A DNA stretch of 64,000 nt, from assembly GCF_014836935.1 (NCBI RefSeq), contig NZ_JACSPW010000011.1:62001-126000 (forward strand), given 5' to 3'. The notes beneath the pieces were generated by a model. It was given only the letters and a program-made list of their open reading frames with translations, made no database searches and had not been told where the DNA came from. Positions 38,235 to 47,340 of this stretch are shown in pieces. Origin of the DNA: Solibacillus merdavium (lineage in GTDB: Bacteria; Bacillota; Bacilli; Bacillales_A; Planococcaceae). A program made the translations under genes and the position numbers. Each line of letters opens with the position of its first letter. Position 1 is the stretch's first letter.

Positions 38235-39284
38235 CTATCGCTTTGCAATTTGTTCGCGGCTGTAGTCGTGTACAAATGCTGTTAGTCGTTTTAATACGGC
38301 TGGATCTACTTCCGGGAAGACACCGTGACCTAAGTTGAAAATATGACCGCCTGTATGTGCTAAACCTTGATCGACAATATCTTTTGCACGTGCTTCGATT
38401 ACGTTCCAGTCCGCCAATAATAATGTAGGATCTAAGTTCCCTTGAACAGCCTTCGTTACACCACGTGCTTCTGCTTCACGGATCGGTAAACGCCAGTCCA
38501 ATCCTACGACATCGATTGGCAGGTCATGCCATTCGTTAACTAAATGTGACGCCCCAACACCAAACTGTATTAAAGGTACATTTAAAGCACGTAATTCAGC
38601 AAAAATACGAGTCATTGTTGGCTTAATAAAAATACGGTAATCTTCCACATTTAATGCGCCCACCCATGAATCGAAAATTTGAATAGCCTTTGCACCGGCT
38701 TCTACCTGTGCTGTAATATCCGCGATAATCATGTCAGCTAATTTATCCATTAGCGCAATCCAAGCTTTTGGCTGTGAAACCATAAAGGATTTTGTTTTTG
38801 CATAATTACGGCTTGGACCACCTTCAATCATATAACTTGCCAGTGTAAACGGAGCACCGCCAAAGCCGATTAACGGAACATTTAACTGCTCTTTTGTTAA
38901 CATTTTAATCGTTTCTAAAACATAAGGTGTATGCTCTTTTGCATTAAACTCACGCAAATTTTCTACATCGGCTACAGAACGAATCGGGTTAGAAATGACC
39001 GGTCCAATACCCGCTTTAATTTTTACATCTACTCCCATACCCGGTAAAGGGGTTACAATATCTTTATAAAGAATGGCAGCATCTACGTTGTATTGTTCAA
39101 CGGGTAAACGTGTAACATATGCACATAGTTCCGGTTGCATTGTAATCTCTTCTAATGAATATTTTTGTTTAATTTCACGATATTCTGGCTGCGAACGACC
39201 TGCCTGGCGCATAAACCAAACTGGCGTATGTTCTACTTGTTCACCGCGAGCAGCACGTAATAATGTATCATTAAATTTCATCAT
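38235..39284 (-). CDS. hemE: Uroporphyrinogen decarboxylase
   Basis: A 349-aa cytosolic enzyme converting uroporphyrinogen III to coproporphyrinogen III. The family signatures [16 protein letters not shown] at the N-terminus and [17 protein letters not shown] near residue 140 are intact, and the Asp of [11 protein letters not shown] is present. It is the first gene of the hemE-hemH-hemY block; the 190-bp gap to hemH holds an inverted repeat. Divergent from hmoB. Confidence 0.96.
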   Translation of the reverse strand: MMKFNDTLLRAARGEQVEHTPVWFMRQAGRSQPEYREIKQKYSLEEITMQPELCAYVTRLPVEQYNVDAAILYKDIVTPLPGMGVDVKIKAGIGPVISNPIRSVADVENLREFNAKEHTPYVLETIKMLTKEQLNVPLIGFGGAPFTLASYMIEGGPSRNYAKTKSFMVSQPKAWIALMDKLADMIIADITAQVEAGAKAIQIFDSWVGALNVEDYRIFIKPTMTRIFAELRALNVPLIQFGVGASHLVNEWHDLPIDVVGLDWRLPIREAEARGVTKAVQGNLDPTLLLADWNVIEARAKDIVDQGLAHTGGHIFNLGHGVFPEVDPAVLKRLTAFVHDYSREQIAKR

Positions 39285-39438
39285 GTTTGATTTCTACCCC
39301 TTAAAATAAATTCATTTTTATTCTGTACTTTTAAAAAAACGTCATTGATATCCATTATCGACTATAAGCTTTTCAAGGATAATTGTATAGATTACTTCTT
39401 TAAATGTCATAAAATTGTCCTTTCTGCTATAGAACTTT

Positions 39439-39467
39439 TTGACAAATAGCTTGAACATCTTTATAAA
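39439..39467 (+). promoter_or_regulatory. Promoter of the hmoB-like gene
   Basis: A perfect TTGACA and TATAAA spaced by 17 bp lie about 70 bp upstream of the ATG, in the divergent gap with hemE. I found no convincing Fur box beside it. Confidence 0.65.
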
Positions 39468-39534
39468 TGGAAATAATAGAACCAATTACGTTTACGTAAT
39501 CAAACCCCTAAATAAAGAAAAGGAGGTCATATCC

Positions 39535-40041
39535 ATGAATTTTTATGTAACTTCAGGTACACCTGACTATATGGAAAAGTTAGTCGAAAAAAACGCTAAG
39601 CACCCGCTCATCTTATTACACGGAAATGGTAACTCTGTTGTATTACATGAAACCGATAAAAAGTCTATTTTTGCTGTACCCCGTAATTTCGAAGTCATTG
39701 CACAAAAGGGACAATTTGAGCAGAAGGGCTATTTTACTTTTTACAATATGCCCATTATGTCAGATGAACGTCCTGTTTTCGAGAAAAAAGCTCTCGACGT
39801 TATTTCTTCATTAAATACAAACGACGGTGTCATTGCATATCGCTTACTCCGTCCGATCAAAGCAGATACGTATTTATTTATTATCCAGTGGGGTGGACCT
39901 GCTTCCTATGAAGTATGGAAAAATAGCAACGAGTATAAAACTTCATTTTCCCCAGTATTCGAAGGAACAACTCTAGCTTTGCAGTCAATGTTTAACGCAT
40001 CAGCATATATTACGACATACAGTGCCCCATCAAAAGAATAA
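39535..40041 (+). CDS. hmoB: Heme-degrading monooxygenase, HmoB-like (ABM domain)
   Basis: A 168-aa protein with a C-terminal antibiotic-biosynthesis-monooxygenase fold (DGVIAYRLLRPIKADTYLFI, WGGPASYEVWKNSNEYK) and an N-terminal half of its own. This matches B. subtilis HmoB (YhgC), which opens haem to release iron. It lies divergently from hemE, as YhgC does beside hemEHY. The ATG follows AAAGGAGG at 39518-39526; the longer frame lacks a ribosome-binding site. Confidence 0.85.
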   Translation: MNFYVTSGTPDYMEKLVEKNAKHPLILLHGNGNSVVLHETDKKSIFAVPRNFEVIAQKGQFEQKGYFTFYNMPIMSDERPVFEKKALDVISSLNTNDGVIAYRLLRPIKADTYLFIIQWGGPASYEVWKNSNEYKTSFSPVFEGTTLALQSMFNASAYITTYSAPSKE

Positions 40042-40104
40042 TGCTTTTTTGGAGTTATCTCTCCTATGAAGGTAACTCCTTTCTTATTTAAAGGAGGAAA
40101 TACA

Positions 40105-40656
40105 TTGGCTAAGCAGTTACATATTTTTATTGCGTTTTTCAGATCGGGATTACTTGGCTTTGGTGGTGGCCCAACTACAATCCCTCTTGTACATAAAGAA
40201 GTTGTTAAAACTTATGAGTGGATGACAGATGAGGAATTTTCTGATGTTATATCAATTGGAAATACTTTACCTGGTCCGATTGCTACAAAGATGGCTGGTT
40301 ATATTGGTTTTCGGGTAGGTGGATGGCTAGGACTCATAAACGCATTAGTAGCAACCGTTCTTCCAACTGTCATCCTTTTAATATTATTGCTTGGTTCACT
40401 AAAGCAATTTAGCGAATCTGATTTCGTAAATGGTATGACAAATGGGGTTATTCCCATTGTTGCCGTGATGATGGGTGTTTTAACATGGGATTTTATAAAA
40501 AAGTCAAAAGCATCCCTTGGTATTAAATTGGCTTCGATTATTTTTATTGTAAGCTTCATTGCTATTATTGTATTAAATATTCATCCCGGATTTGTTATTG
40601 CTGCTTTATTAATAATCGCACTTGCTCTTCCTGTTAAAGGAGGAAACATATCATGA
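40105..40656 (+). CDS. Chromate transporter, short-chain CHR protein 1
   Basis: A 183-aa half-length CHR-family membrane protein. The FGGGPTTIPLVHKEVV and LPGPIATKMAGYIGF motifs are clear and about five hydrophobic segments follow. It starts at TTG after AAAGGAGG. Short CHR proteins act as pairs; the partner gene overlaps by 4 bp. The gene name chrA is avoided because full-length ChrA is double this size. Confidence 0.88.
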   Translation: MAKQLHIFIAFFRSGLLGFGGGPTTIPLVHKEVVKTYEWMTDEEFSDVISIGNTLPGPIATKMAGYIGFRVGGWLGLINALVATVLPTVILLILLLGSLKQFSESDFVNGMTNGVIPIVAVMMGVLTWDFIKKSKASLGIKLASIIFIVSFIAIIVLNIHPGFVIAALLIIALALPVKGGNIS

Positions 40657-41180
40657 CCTATTTCCACTTATTTTTAGCATTTTTCTTCCCAAATATTCTT
40701 GCTTACGGTGGCGGTCCGGCAGCAATTCCATTAATCGAGCATGAAGTTGTACAAAAATACGGTTGGATGACGAAAACAGAATTCAGCGAGTTATTCGCAC
40801 TTGCCAACTCATTACCTGGACCAATCGCAACCAAAATGGCAGGTTATATCGGTTTTGAAGTGGCCGGCGTTTTAGGAAGTATTGTTGCACTATTTGCAAC
40901 AGTAGCACCCTCCCTCGCACTTATGCTGTTATTATTAAACTTATTATATAAGCATCGTCATTCTGTACGTGTAAAGCGTTTGTCTAGTTATGTATTGCCG
41001 GCTATTGCAATCTTAATGCTTTCTCTGACATTTGATTTTGCAAAAACTTCTTATGAATTAAATAATCTTATTCCTACAATTCTATTACTAGCTGCAAGTT
41101 ATTTTGCTTTGGAGAAATTTAAAATTCACCCTGCCTTTGTCATTTTAGCCGGTCTATTAATTGGGGGATTGTTTTTATAG
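40653..41180 (+). CDS. Chromate transporter, short-chain CHR protein 2
   Basis: A 175-aa CHR-family half, homologous to its neighbour: YGGGPAAIPLIEHEVV and SLPGPIATKMAGYIGFEVAG repeat the motif pair. About five hydrophobic segments. The pair probably forms a heterodimer that exports chromate; sulfate-related anions are possible alternatives. The ATG overlaps the first gene by 4 bp. Confidence 0.88.
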   Translation: MTYFHLFLAFFFPNILAYGGGPAAIPLIEHEVVQKYGWMTKTEFSELFALANSLPGPIATKMAGYIGFEVAGVLGSIVALFATVAPSLALMLLLLNLLYKHRHSVRVKRLSSYVLPAIAILMLSLTFDFAKTSYELNNLIPTILLLAASYFALEKFKIHPAFVILAGLLIGGLFL

Positions 41181-41266
41181 GATTATAGTGTAAACAAAGA
41201 GGTTGGAACAGAAGTAGAAATTTCATTGAATAAGGAAAAGCCCTTATTTAAAAACGGATATTTTAT

Positions 41267-41352
41267 AAAATTGATTGGAATGGAGGGCGACTCCTGAGAC
41301 TACAGGCTCAGGCCGTGCCCGCGGAAAGCGTCCCGGAATGAAAATCAATTTT
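41267..41352. repeat. Short structured intergenic repeat element
   Basis: The ends AAAATTGATT and AATCAATTTT are inverted repeats. Inside is GC-rich sequence (GAGGGCGACTCCTGAGAC, GCCGTGCCCGCGGAAAGCG) that resembles the dispersed GGCGACTCCTGC...GCGGAAAGCGTC repeats common between genes in Bacillales. It follows the CHR genes and is not coding. It is probably a REP-like or MITE-like element. Confidence 0.6.
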
Positions 41353-41363
41353 TACGCCAGCAA

Positions 41364-41402
41364 AAAAATGCCATTTTTCTCCCTGAGAAAAATGGCATTT
41401 TT
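41364..41402. terminator. Bidirectional terminator between the CHR genes and ecsB
   Basis: An 18-bp perfect stem (AAAAATGCCATTTTTCTC and GAGAAAAATGGCATTTTT) with a 3-base loop, A-rich on the left and T-rich on the right, serves both converging transcripts. Confidence 0.8.
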
Positions 41403-41436
41403 GGCTTATGTCCAGTCTATTGTTGTGCTATCAAAT

Positions 41437-42615
41437 CTATTTAGACATGCGTATTGTTAATTCACTTACGCCAATAATCACAACCGGAATAATGTAAAAT
41501 TGCGGTTGCATGACAGCACATAGCGTCACAATTATTGCTTGTACAATACTTAATTGACGGAGCAACTTTGCGACTGCCTGCTTTCTCGTATCTTTCGGAA
41601 TTGGATAAAGCATATCCATTCGGAAATCCCCTGCTGACATCAACGCATATTTAAGTTGTAAAGTAGTTGCAAATGCCAAAGCACCGACAACAATCCACGT
41701 CACAAACGGTAGTGTAATAAACATTGCTATAATCGCCGAAATGGCAGTTAAACGTACCCATAAATAGAAATGGTCATCTGTTCGAATAAATGTACGGTAA
41801 ATTAAGAAAGCCTGTGTATTTTCTTTTTTAAAACTAATCGCCTTATAAGCAATATCCAACCAAGCACGGCGTTTTACCGATCCCTTTAGATGCGGAACAT
41901 CTGTAAAGTAATTCGCAAAACGATAAAAGCTCATCATGCGGTTTTGCTCAAGCCGAATAAAATGTTCATATGGCACCGGATTGTTTTGCATTCTTTTCTG
42001 AAGCGTAAAGTTATAAAATCCAAGCATAATCAGGAATACAATACCGATTAAACCGTTAGTTAGCATCATTTGAATGGCCAAAATCGAGATGACAATTCGA
42101 ACAACCCGATCCAACCCAATTGATTGTCCACGGTTCACATATCTATAATAAAATTCCCCGCGCACATTAAACCATTTCAAAATCGCGATAAATAAAACAT
42201 TCATCCAAATTTCTGCTGCAGAAAGCTCGGTTACGGCCTTTAATAATGGAATCGCGATAATACATAATACGACTGGCACCAAAACTTGCGACCAAAATGT
42301 CCAGTTCATCGCTTTTTTAAAGTAGCCGGGCATTTGACTTTCAAGTGGCAATAAATATACTTGGTCCGGCTCTTTTATTAATGTTACCGGTCGGCTAAAT
42401 GCTAAGAGTGCCCCAATCATTATGGCAATAATCCACTCAGCCGGAAAATCTGTTGGTACAACTTTTAGCCATTCACTGTATTGATAGCCCCCTGCTCCAG
42501 CAATAAAAACAAGGACAATTGCAATATGCCCCGTAAAGACGAAGCGCATATATTTCATCACTTCGCCGATGTAATGCTCAAAGCGCTTGGCCCATACATT
42601 ATGCATGTTGTTCAT
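41437..42615 (-). CDS. ecsB: ABC transporter permease EcsB
   Basis: A 392-aa integral membrane protein with about nine hydrophobic segments and the EcsB family regions. With EcsA it forms an exporter of unknown substrate that affects protein secretion, competence and extracellular protease processing. Overlaps ecsA by 17 bp. No ecsC follows; the repeat and terminator come next. Confidence 0.9.
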   Translation of the reverse strand: MNNMHNVWAKRFEHYIGEVMKYMRFVFTGHIAIVLVFIAGAGGYQYSEWLKVVPTDFPAEWIIAIMIGALLAFSRPVTLIKEPDQVYLLPLESQMPGYFKKAMNWTFWSQVLVPVVLCIIAIPLLKAVTELSAAEIWMNVLFIAILKWFNVRGEFYYRYVNRGQSIGLDRVVRIVISILAIQMMLTNGLIGIVFLIMLGFYNFTLQKRMQNNPVPYEHFIRLEQNRMMSFYRFANYFTDVPHLKGSVKRRAWLDIAYKAISFKKENTQAFLIYRTFIRTDDHFYLWVRLTAISAIIAMFITLPFVTWIVVGALAFATTLQLKYALMSAGDFRMDMLYPIPKDTRKQAVAKLLRQLSIVQAIIVTLCAVMQPQFYIIPVVIIGVSELTIRMSK

Positions 42616-43357
42616 TGTCCTGCTCCTTTGTCATCGCAATGTACAAGTCATCCAATGTTGCAGACTGCATGCCGAAAGCTTTACGTAAATCATCCATTGT
42701 CCCTTGTGCCCGTACTCTTCCTTCATGCAGAAGGATGATGCGGTCACAATGCTTTTCGGCAGTAGATAAAATATGTGTCGACATTAAAATCGAGGCCCCT
42801 GTACGCTTCTTTTCATCCATTTGATCCAGTAAGGATTGAATACCAAGTGGATCCAACCCAACAAAGGGCTCATCGATAATATAAAGGCTCGGGTTGACTA
42901 AAAAAGCACACATAATCATTACCTTTTGGCGCATCCCTTTTGAGAAATGCGATGGGAACCAATTTAAACGCTTTTCCATGCGAAATTCCTTTAATAGGCT
43001 TTCAGAACGTTCATTTAATGTCTTTTCATCTATTCCATAGGCCATTGCTGTTAATTGTAAATGTTCTTTCAATGTTAGTTCTTCGTAAAGGACAGGCGTT
43101 TCCGGAATATAAGAAAAACTGGAACGGTATTTGTCCAAATTCTCTTTTAGCGTCACTCCGTTTAGGCGTATTTCTCCAGAGCGAGGTAAGAGTGTTCCTA
43201 TTATATGTTTGATTGTCGTACTTTTCCCGGCACCATTTAATCCGATTAATCCAACAAGCTCACCTTTTTTTATTTCAAATGATAAATCTTTTATTACAGG
43301 TTTTTTCGTATAACCACCTGTTACATTTTGCAATTGTAAAATTGTCACAGTCGTCAC
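42599..43357 (-). CDS. ecsA: ABC transporter ATP-binding protein EcsA
   Basis: A 252-aa nucleotide-binding subunit. Walker A GLNGAGKST, the FSKGMRQKV signature, Walker B LYIIDEPFVGLDP and H-loop STHI are visible. Divergent from hit, the conserved arrangement of Firmicutes. The start ATG is preceded by GGAGTGACGACTG. Confidence 0.94.
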   Translation of the reverse strand: MTTVTILQLQNVTGGYTKKPVIKDLSFEIKKGELVGLIGLNGAGKSTTIKHIIGTLLPRSGEIRLNGVTLKENLDKYRSSFSYIPETPVLYEELTLKEHLQLTAMAYGIDEKTLNERSESLLKEFRMEKRLNWFPSHFSKGMRQKVMIMCAFLVNPSLYIIDEPFVGLDPLGIQSLLDQMDEKKRTGASILMSTHILSTAEKHCDRIILLHEGRVRAQGTMDDLRKAFGMQSATLDDLYIAMTKEQDNEQHA

Positions 43358-43520
43358 TCCTCTTTTCTAAATTAAGTTTATCAAATGCTCATGAAGTTGA
43401 ACACTGAATGAATCAGACAATTCTTTAAACGTTTAATACAAATCCTTTACATAAAGTAGTTTTCCAAATAATCTATGATAAAATAAAGAAAAATAATAGA
43501 AAAAGGAGATAAAAAAACCA

Positions 43521-43940
43521 ATGAACGATTGCTTATTTTGTAAAATTATCGCTGGTGAAATTCCAAGTTTGAAAGTTTATGAAGACGATCATGTATTTGC
43601 TTTTATGGACATTGCCCCATTAACTAAAGGCCATACATTACTAATTCCTAAAACGCATTGCAAAGATTTATTCGAAATGCCTGAGGATGTTGCACGTAAT
43701 TTATATGCAGCAGCACCAAAAGTGGCAAATGCGATTAAAGCAGCGTTTAATCCAACTGGTATGAACACGATTAACAATAATGGTGCAGCTGCTGGACAGA
43801 CTGTATTTCATTATCATCTTCATTTCGTACCGCGCTATGACGAGACAGACGGCTTAGTCGTTGAATGGAACAGTCGTCAACAGGATTTTCAGGCGGATGT
43901 ACTAGCAAATCTTTCGGAGCAGATTAAAGCACATTTATAA
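43521..43940 (+). CDS. hit: HIT family nucleotide-binding protein
   Basis: A 139-aa cytosolic HIT protein (Hint-like) that hydrolyses nucleoside phosphoramidates or adenylates. The catalytic HxHxHxx motif FHYHLHFVPR is intact and the N-terminal CLFCKIIAGEIPS has the metal-site CxxC. Divergent from ecsA, as in B. subtilis. The ATG follows AAAAGGAG. Confidence 0.95.
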   Translation: MNDCLFCKIIAGEIPSLKVYEDDHVFAFMDIAPLTKGHTLLIPKTHCKDLFEMPEDVARNLYAAAPKVANAIKAAFNPTGMNTINNNGAAAGQTVFHYHLHFVPRYDETDGLVVEWNSRQQDFQADVLANLSEQIKAHL

Positions 43941-43954
43941 ACTCATCCAATGAT

Positions 43955-43988
43955 ACCAGCATCTTTTCCATACAAAATGCTGGTTTTT
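43955..43988 (+). terminator. Terminator after hit
   Basis: ACCAGCA and TGCTGGT pair around a 16-base loop and are followed by TTTTTG. Confidence 0.6.
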
Positions 43989-44097
43989 GTATGAACTAAT
44001 TTGCCTCTCCATCCTAAATCCTATTTTAAATGTTTATTGGTAGATGGATTGGGAAAAAGATTTGGATATAGAAATATTAAAAAGTGAGGGAAACATT

Positions 44098-44469
44098 ATG
44101 AAAGTAAAATCATTTTTATTAGGGGTCACAACAGGAATTGTCAGCGGTGCTGCAGTTATTTTATTTTCCACACCACAATCAGGTACTGAATTAAGGAAAA
44201 ACCTTATAGCCAATACTAAAAATATTAAATCTAAACTTCATGAAGTACAAGGCGAATTGAATAATGTAAAACAATCCATTACAACTTTAAAGGCAGAAGC
44301 CCAGAATAATATGCCTAGTATAATAAATGAATTAAAAGATAATTTAGCATCTTTTAAAACGGAAATCGAGCCAGAAACAGCATTACTAAAACAAGAAATT
44401 GAAAATTTACAGAATTCTATAAGTGAAATCGAGAAAAATATCCCTTCAAACAAAAATAACGCCCAATGA
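44098..44469 (+). CDS. YtxH domain protein (YhaH-like)
   Basis: A 123-aa protein with an N-terminal hydrophobic segment (FLLGVTTGIVSGAAVILF) followed by an extended charged coiled coil (KNIKSKLHEVQGELNNVKQ, ETALLKQEIENLQNSI). The YtxH family is linked to general stress. Position between hit and hpr matches B. subtilis yhaH. The ATG follows GTGAGGG; the longer frame has no ribosome-binding site. Confidence 0.83.
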   Translation: MKVKSFLLGVTTGIVSGAAVILFSTPQSGTELRKNLIANTKNIKSKLHEVQGELNNVKQSITTLKAEAQNNMPSIINELKDNLASFKTEIEPETALLKQEIENLQNSISEIEKNIPSNKNNAQ

Positions 44470-44655
44470 GCAAATATTATCACGTAGCACTTTAGTCCTT
44501 GTCCTATTTACAAAAACAGTTAATTAAATCCTAAAATTATCTTTTTGTAGTATATTTCAAGCAATGTTCAATTATTCCATTTTTCTAACTTTAAAGTCTT
44601 TTCTTTTATTGCTATAATATTTTTATAATGATAATGAAAGAAGAAGGTGATTGCT

Positions 44656-45210
44656 TTGACAGAAGATTTATACTCACAAAGAGAGGCTATGCTGTTCAGC
44701 CAAAGAGTCGCGCAGCTATCAAAAGCTCTTTGGAAAGCTATTGAAAAAGATTGGCAAACATGGATTAAACCTTTCGATTTAAACATTAATGAACATCATA
44801 TTTTATGGATTTCATATCATTTGAAAGGCGCCTCGATTTCGGATGTAGCTAAATTCGGCGTCATGCATGTATCTACTGCTTTCAACTTTTCAAAAAAATT
44901 GGAAGAACGTGGATTACTCACTTTCTCAAAACGTGATGAAGACAAACGTAATACATATGTCGAGTTGACTGAAAAGGGCTCTGAACTTATTTTACGTATG
45001 TATGACCACTATCACGATACAGAGCATTCTATTTTATTAGGTGCGTTGCCATTAAAAGAACTATATGGAAGATTCCCTGAGTTTTTAGATGTAATGGCTG
45101 TTATTCGCAATATTTACGGTGATGACTTCATTGAAATTTTCGAACGCTCTTTCTTTAATTTTAAAGAGACACTGGACGATTCAGGAAAACCGAGTATACC
45201 AACTACTTAA
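44656..45210 (+). CDS. hpr: MarR-family regulator Hpr/ScoC
   Basis: A 184-aa transition-state regulator. The long conserved N-terminus ([19 protein letters not shown]) and the helix-turn-helix ([29 protein letters not shown]) match B. subtilis Hpr/ScoC almost residue for residue. It represses protease and sporulation genes in rich medium. The start is TTG after AAGAAGGTG. A terminator follows. Confidence 0.92.
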   Translation: MTEDLYSQREAMLFSQRVAQLSKALWKAIEKDWQTWIKPFDLNINEHHILWISYHLKGASISDVAKFGVMHVSTAFNFSKKLEERGLLTFSKRDEDKRNTYVELTEKGSELILRMYDHYHDTEHSILLGALPLKELYGRFPEFLDVMAVIRNIYGDDFIEIFERSFFNFKETLDDSGKPSIPTT

Positions 45211-45222
45211 ATAATTCAATTA

Positions 45223-45262
45223 AAAGAAATGCCGTCAATTTAAATTGGTGACATTTCTTTTT
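45223..45262 (+). terminator. Terminator after hpr
   Basis: AAAGAAATG and CATTTCTTT flank an inner CGTCAATT/AATTGGTG pairing. The stem is followed by T residues. Confidence 0.7.
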
Positions 45263-45353
45263 TCTTTCATTATAGTTAGTTTAATGTTTAAATCTTAATA
45301 TTTAATGGAAAAATAAAGTAAATCGTTATCCATTTTGTTTTAGGGGGGGTAAC

Positions 45354-45896
45354 ATGCATTGTTGGAAAACGATTAATATTGAACGCGAATACGGTACAAC
45401 ACGATTATTTTTATTGGGAATAACGCTTTTCATACTGGTTTTTTGCTTTTCATACATTGCATTTAGTTTTAACTTCAATGGTCAGCATATTGATCATTAT
45501 TTGTGGTTAGTTTTCTTAGCAATACCGTTTCTTTATCCTTTACACAAATTTTTGCATTATATCGCTTTATTTCAATATAAAAAATCACTTATACTTCGAT
45601 TGAAAATCCAATATTATTTTATTCCAGTCATTAATATGCGCTTAGAAAATGGTATCCCAAAAAAATCCTATATTTTTGCATTGGTTACGCCTTTTATCAT
45701 AATTAATACATGCTTAGTAATCGGGGGCTTTTCAATTCCCCAATATGCACATTACTTTAGCGGACTGCTTGCGTTACATTGCAGTATTTGTCTTATGGAT
45801 TTTTTATATGTGAAAAATTTAATGTCTGCACCAAACAATGCTATAATTGAAGAGACGCCAAGAGGTTATGAAATTTTAGTACCACTTGATTTATAG
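45354..45896 (+). CDS. DUF3267-like membrane protein with altered HExxH motif
   Basis: A 180-aa protein with about five hydrophobic segments. DUF3267 proteins carry an HExxH metalloprotease-like motif in a membrane helix; here residues 64-68 read HKFLH, so the catalytic Glu is Lys. This suggests an inactive or altered member. The ATG follows AGGGGGGG. It lies in the hpr-prsA interval. Function unknown. Confidence 0.7.
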   Translation: MHCWKTINIEREYGTTRLFLLGITLFILVFCFSYIAFSFNFNGQHIDHYLWLVFLAIPFLYPLHKFLHYIALFQYKKSLILRLKIQYYFIPVINMRLENGIPKKSYIFALVTPFIIINTCLVIGGFSIPQYAHYFSGLLALHCSICLMDFLYVKNLMSAPNNAIIEETPRGYEILVPLDL

Positions 45897-45929
45897 TTTT
45901 TATTGACGCTTTAGAGGGGAGGAATAAAT

Positions 45930-46115
45930 TTGTTACTACTCGTTGTCATCTTATTTTCAGTAATATACTTATTCCAAATAAATCGAATGACTGCTGCCTT
46001 ATGTAGTCGCCGTGAAATTCCAGAAGAAAAACAACCAAAAATTTTCCGTACGATAAATGTTCTAATTACAATTTTACTCGTAAGTTTGTATGTTGAAGTG
46101 CTGCTTGCTGTCTAA
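45930..46115 (+). CDS. Small hypothetical membrane protein (61 aa)
   Basis: A 61-aa protein with an N-terminal hydrophobic segment (LLLVVILFSVIYLF) and a C-terminal one (TINVLITILLVSLYVEVLLAV) joined by a charged loop (RREIPEEKQPK). The TTG start follows GGGGAGGA. It lies 33 bp beyond the DUF3267-like gene, so the two could form one operon. I do not recognise the family. Confidence 0.7.
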   Translation: MLLLVVILFSVIYLFQINRMTAALCSRREIPEEKQPKIFRTINVLITILLVSLYVEVLLAV

Positions 46116-46138
46116 ATGAATCTGTATTCAATTGAAAA

Positions 46139-46179
46139 GTGGTAAAAATCGAAAATTCGATTTTTACCACTTTTTTTTT
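46139..46179 (+). terminator. Strong intrinsic terminator
   Basis: A perfect 15-bp stem (GTGGTAAAAATCGAA and TTCGATTTTTACCAC) with a 2-base loop, then nine T residues. It ends the DUF3267/small membrane protein transcript. The stop codon of the YjcZ-like gene on the other strand lies in the T run. Confidence 0.85.
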
Positions 46180-46288
46180 AGTAAATAAACGCTGCGCCTA
46201 CGATAATTAACAAGATAAATAAAACAACTAAAAGCGCAAATCCAGAGCCATTACCGTAGCCTCCGCCGTTATAACCTCCGCCGCCCAT
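46178..46288 (-). CDS. YjcZ family sporulation-associated small protein
   Basis: A 36-aa peptide with a Gly/Tyr/Asn-rich start ([16 protein letters not shown]) and one hydrophobic segment ([20 protein letters not shown]). This is the YjcZ family, which includes SscA, a spore-coat assembly peptide. The ribosome-binding site AAAGGAGGTGG is near perfect, so the gene is real despite its size. Its stop overlaps the T-run of the terminator on the opposite strand. Confidence 0.85.
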   Translation of the reverse strand: MGGGGYNGGGYGNGSGFALLVVLFILLIIVGAAFIY

Positions 46289-46435
46289 AACTTGCCACCT
46301 CCTTTCCTTTCCTAATTATCGTATGCACTTTCTTTCACGTAACTTGGGCACTCATTTCCATGCAACCATTTTTGTTTTTAATTCGTTTATGTTATAGTTA
46401 CAATTGCATAAAAGTTAAGTTAGGGGCGTATTCAC

Positions 46436-47284
46436 ATGAAAAAAACTCTTTTCGCATTAACAGTTGCAGCTTCAATAGGTTTAGCTGCATGTAGTAATCC
46501 TGGAGATGAAGTTGTCGTATCAACAAATGTAGGCGACATTACTCAAGAGGAATTTTATAACTCAATGAAAGACATTGCTGGGGATCAATTATTACAGCAA
46601 GTTGTAGTTGAAAGAATTTTAAATGATAAATATAAAGTGACAGATGAAGAAATCGAAAAGGAATTAGCTACTGTAAAAGAGCAGTATGGCGAAGGCTACG
46701 AAGCTGCATTAGCACAGAGCAATTTAACGGAAGAAATGCTAAAAACAAATATCCGTTTCACTTTGTTACAACAAAAAGCTACTGAAGATGTTGAAGTAAC
46801 TGATGAAGAAATCCAAAAATATTATGACCAAGCTTCTCAAGAATTGAATGCCCGTCATATTTTAGTTGAAGATGAAGCAACTGCAAATGAAATCATCGAA
46901 AAGCTAAATGCTGGTGAAGATTTTGCAGAATTAGCTAAAGAGTTTTCAACTGATCCAGGTTCTGGTCAACAAGGTGGAGATTTAGGCTGGTTCACAGTCG
47001 GTACGATGGTGCCTGAATTCAATGATGCAGCTTATGCATTAAAAGTTGATGAAATCAGTAAACCAGTACAAACTCAACACGGTTTCCACATTATTCAAGT
47101 ACAAGAAAAACGTGCTGTTAAAGATTACGGTACTCTTGACGAGAAAAAAGAAGAAATCCGTGAATCAATCGTTGCCACAAAAGGTGATTGGAACGCAAAA
47201 ATGGCTGAATTAATTAAAGGCGCTAAAATAGATGTTAAAGATGAAGATCTAAAAGACGCATTTTCTAGCTTTACTGCTGAATAA
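46436..47284 (+). CDS. prsA: Foldase lipoprotein PrsA
   Basis: A 282-aa extracytoplasmic peptidyl-prolyl isomerase. The signal peptide ends in LAAC (Cys19). The PpiC domain spans about 134-225 ([19 protein letters not shown], then the GGDLGWF stretch and HGFHIIQV). It helps fold secreted proteins, with EcsAB and Hpr nearby affecting secretion too. The TTAGGGGCG upstream site is moderate. A terminator follows. Confidence 0.95.
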   Translation: MKKTLFALTVAASIGLAACSNPGDEVVVSTNVGDITQEEFYNSMKDIAGDQLLQQVVVERILNDKYKVTDEEIEKELATVKEQYGEGYEAALAQSNLTEEMLKTNIRFTLLQQKATEDVEVTDEEIQKYYDQASQELNARHILVEDEATANEIIEKLNAGEDFAELAKEFSTDPGSGQQGGDLGWFTVGTMVPEFNDAAYALKVDEISKPVQTQHGFHIIQVQEKRAVKDYGTLDEKKEEIRESIVATKGDWNAKMAELIKGAKIDVKDEDLKDAFSSFTAE

Positions 47285-47295
47285 TTACTACATGA

Positions 47296-47340
47296 AAAAT
47301 GCGAGACCCGTGGTTAAAATGGGTCTCGCATTTTTTAGTT
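47296..47340. terminator. Bidirectional terminator between prsA and yjdM
   Basis: AAAATGCGAGACCC and GGGTCTCGCATTTT form a 14-bp stem, A-rich on one side and T-rich on the other. Confidence 0.8.

Noticed and set aside
39285-39534. Fur or PerR box between hemE and hmoB
   Set aside because: The GATATCCATTATC stretch is too weak a match for either consensus.
44618-44640. Fur box upstream of hpr (TAATGATAATGA)
   Set aside because: It matches only part of a Fur box and Hpr is not iron-linked; treated as ordinary AT-rich promoter sequence.
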